Positions 6,425 through 8,144 of a DNA stretch of 8,144 bases are shown piece by piece. How positions within the stretch are numbered: the first letter of the stretch is position 1; each line of letters begins with the position of its first letter. The notes under the pieces are model-generated. The model saw nothing but the letters and a program-made list of their open reading frames with translations, did no database searches and was not told the DNA's origin. The DNA comes from Clostridiales bacterium. Its GTDB lineage: Bacteria > Bacillota > Clostridia > Saccharofermentanales > Saccharofermentanaceae. The DNA is taken from the NCBI GenBank assembly GCA_003543635.1, contig DNAE01000079.1, positions 1-8,144 of the forward strand, in the 5' to 3' direction. The translations under genes were made by a program, and so were the position numbers.

Positions 6425-8144
6425 ATGGTGCATTCCGTCAAACAGGGCAAGACTGAGCGTATGTCCTACTCTCGTATCAACGAGGTAATCGAAGTACCTA
6501 ATCTCATCGAGATCCAGAAGAATTCATATAATTGGTTCCTCGATGAGGGTATTAAGCAGATTTTCGATGAGATTTCTCCGGTAACAGACTCGCAGAATAT
6601 CTGGGAAGTCTATTTCGTAGATAAGGAATTCGATCCTACCAAACCGATATGCAGTCTTGATGAATGCCGAGAAAAGGACAGCAACTATGCTGCCAGGCTT
6701 AAGATAAAGCTCCTCCTCAAGAACACGGAGACCAACGAGGTCAAGCTTGAGGAAGCATATGTGGGTGATTTCCCCATTATGACAGACTACGGTACCTTCG
6801 TTATCAACGGTGCCGAGAGGGTCATCATCAGCCAGATCGTCCGTTCCCCCGGAGCTTACTTCGGTACGGATAAGGACAAGAAGGGCAACAGGATCTACAC
6901 ATCCCAGATCATCCCCAACAGAGGGGCATGGCTGGAGCTTGAAGAGGACGAGAACCGCGTGGTAAGTGTCAGAGTCGACCGTGCCCGTAAGTTCCCCCTC
7001 ACTATCCTCCTCCGTGCTTTGGGTCTTTCCAGCAACGAGGAGATCCTCGAGGCATTCGGTGAAGAGGAAGGCCTTAAGATCACCCTTGAGAAGGATAACT
7101 GCAAGACGAGGGACGAAGCTCTCATCAGCTTCTATTCCAAGGTCCGTCCCGGCGATCCCGCTTCCGCTGAGGTAGCCGCAGGTCACCTTAACAACCTCTT
7201 CTTCGATCCCAGAAGATACGACCTCGCAAGAGTAGGTATATATAAGATCAATAAGAAGCTGGGTATTTCCGCCAGGATCAAGGGTCACAAGACCGCCGAG
7301 GATGTCATCACCCCCGATGGTGAGCTCATCGCCAAGAAGGGTACGGTCATCACCTCCGAACTCGCCCGCGAGATCGAGGATGCCGGCATCGTCTCCTGCC
7401 TTGTCCATCCCATGAGCAAGGTCGGTGACGTGGTCACATTCTCCGAGGACGTACATAAGGTCGTCGGTAACGGAAGAGTAGACTGCGAGAAGTACATCAG
7501 GGCTTCCTTCAGCGAGAAGGAACTCAAGGGCTTCGACATGACTGACCTGCCCATCAACGAGCGCGTCAGAGTAAACATCCTCAGAGAGATCATCGAGGAT
7601 GTAAGAACAAACAGCAAGAAGACTGCCTATGCCAAGGATCTTATGGAGAAGATCAGGGACAGAAAGGGCGAGCTCATGCCCAAGAACCTTGTGGTGGACG
7701 ATATCTACGCAATGGTCTCCTACTTCCTGGGTCTTCGCCACGGCATCGGTTCCGTTGACAATATCGACCACCTGGGCAACAGAAGGATCCGTTCCGTCGG
7801 AGAGCTCCTTCAGAACTCCGTAAGAACAGGTATGGCCCGTGTGGAGAAGAACATCCGCGAGAGGATGGCAAGCCTTGACGAGAAGGAATCCGACAAGCTT
7901 ACCGCCACATCCCTCGTTAACACAAGACCTTTGAGCGCGGCTTTCCGTGAGTTCTTCGGTTCATCCCAGCTTTCACAGTTCGGTGACCAGCAGAACCCCC
8001 TTGCCGAGCTTACACATAAGAGAAGGCTTTCCGCCCTCGGTCCCGGAGGACTTTCCAGAGACCGTGCTTCCTTCGAAGTCCGTGATATCCACTCCTCCCA
8101 CTACGGAAGAATGTGTCCCATCGAGACTCCTGAAGGTCCCAACA
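6425..8144 (+). CDS. rpoB: DNA-directed RNA polymerase beta subunit, 3'-truncated
   Basis: RpoB forms one side of the RNA polymerase active-site cleft. The frame is open from ATG 6425 to the window edge: 573 codons, about the first half of the protein. The N-terminus (SRINEVIEVPNLIEIQKNSY, then WFLDEG) and the motifs FPIMTDYGTFVINGAERVII, SQIVRSPG, FFDPRRYDLA, DHLGNRRIRSVGELLQN and MCPIETPEGPN are diagnostic. The rifampicin region spans 7958-8038 (FGSSQLSQFGDQQNPLAELT onward). In E. coli numbering, Asp516, His526, Ser531 and Leu533 are wild type, but 515 is Gly and 518 is Gln; 544, next to the fork loop, is Ser. The lobe region before YFLGLRHG seems about 45 residues longer than in B. subtilis as I recall it. 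The first ~75 codons use different synonymous codons from the rest. rplJ-rplL are not upstream; the gene has its own promoter and leader. Confidence 0.98.
   Translation, partial: MVHSVKQGKTERMSYSRINEVIEVPNLIEIQKNSYNWFLDEGIKQIFDEISPVTDSQNIWEVYFVDKEFDPTKPICSLDECREKDSNYAARLKIKLLLKNTETNEVKLEEAYVGDFPIMTDYGTFVINGAERVIISQIVRSPGAYFGTDKDKKGNRIYTSQIIPNRGAWLELEEDENRVVSVRVDRARKFPLTILLRALGLSSNEEILEAFGEEEGLKITLEKDNCKTRDEALISFYSKVRPGDPASAEVAAGHLNNLFFDPRRYDLARVGIYKINKKLGISARIKGHKTAEDVITPDGELIAKKGTVITSELAREIEDAGIVSCLVHPMSKVGDVVTFSEDVHKVVGNGRVDCEKYIRASFSEKELKGFDMTDLPINERVRVNILREIIEDVRTNSKKTAYAKDLMEKIRDRKGELMPKNLVVDDIYAMVSYFLGLRHGIGSVDNIDHLGNRRIRSVGELLQNSVRTGMARVEKNIRERMASLDEKESDKLTATSLVNTRPLSAAFREFFGSSQLSQFGDQQNPLAELTHKRRLSALGPGGLSRDRASFEVRDIHSSHYGRMCPIETPEGPN

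Noticed and set aside
6524..7771. 415-codon open frame on the minus strand opposite rpoB
   Set aside because: It mirrors rpoB, whose sense codons TTA, CTA and TCA (antisense stops) are rare because of the codon bias; the predicted protein resembles no family I know and has no sign of a start context.

Overview
The window reads as a chromosomal housekeeping segment of a Gram-positive bacterium of the class Clostridia. That placement is inferred from three things: RpoB resembles low-GC Gram-positive RpoB, translation uses a GatCAB amidotransferase, and the foldase-like protein is of a type familiar from clostridial genomes. Base composition is moderate in GC, with a strong preference for C or G at third codon positions (CCC, ATC, AAC, GAG, AAG) and frequent AGG/AGA arginine codons. 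I cannot name a genus. All five CDSs lie on the plus strand, and there is no tRNA, rRNA, CRISPR array, insertion sequence or other sign of mobile DNA. No gene-free stretch exceeds 300 bases; the longest is 6193-6424, which holds a terminator, a promoter and a structured rpoB leader.

Region 1 (1-4610) is a tightly packed gene string. It holds the 3' part of gatA, complete gatB, a CNNM/CorC-type membrane protein with a CBS pair, and a HAD phosphatase related to PpaX/Gph. The gaps are 1 nt and 13 nt, followed by an 8-nt overlap, so a single transcript beginning upstream of the window is likely. GatA and GatB (with GatC, presumably just upstream) convert Glu-tRNA(Gln) and/or Asp-tRNA(Asn) to the amidated forms. 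The two downstream genes have no obvious functional tie to them.

Region 2 (4592-6249) is a single-gene unit. A promoter whose -35 lies inside the end of the HAD gene drives a 508-residue membrane-anchored, SurA/PrsA-like protein, and a strong intrinsic terminator follows it. The protein appears to carry two degenerate parvulin-like units without the parvulin histidines, so it is probably a chaperone-type extracytoplasmic protein rather than an active prolyl isomerase.

Region 3 (6251-8144) starts one base after the terminator T-tract. A perfect-consensus promoter (TTGACA, 17 nt, TATAAT) drives a leader of about 139 nt, then rpoB, which runs off the right edge after 573 codons. The leader folds on paper into three consecutive hairpins and also contains three short reading frames placed end to end, the longest encoding a very basic 22-residue peptide. 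rpoB is not preceded by rplJ-rplL, its usual neighbours. This promoter-leader unit is the best candidate in the window for an undescribed regulatory element. RpoB itself has unusual residues in the rifampicin pocket and fork-loop region and an apparently enlarged lobe.
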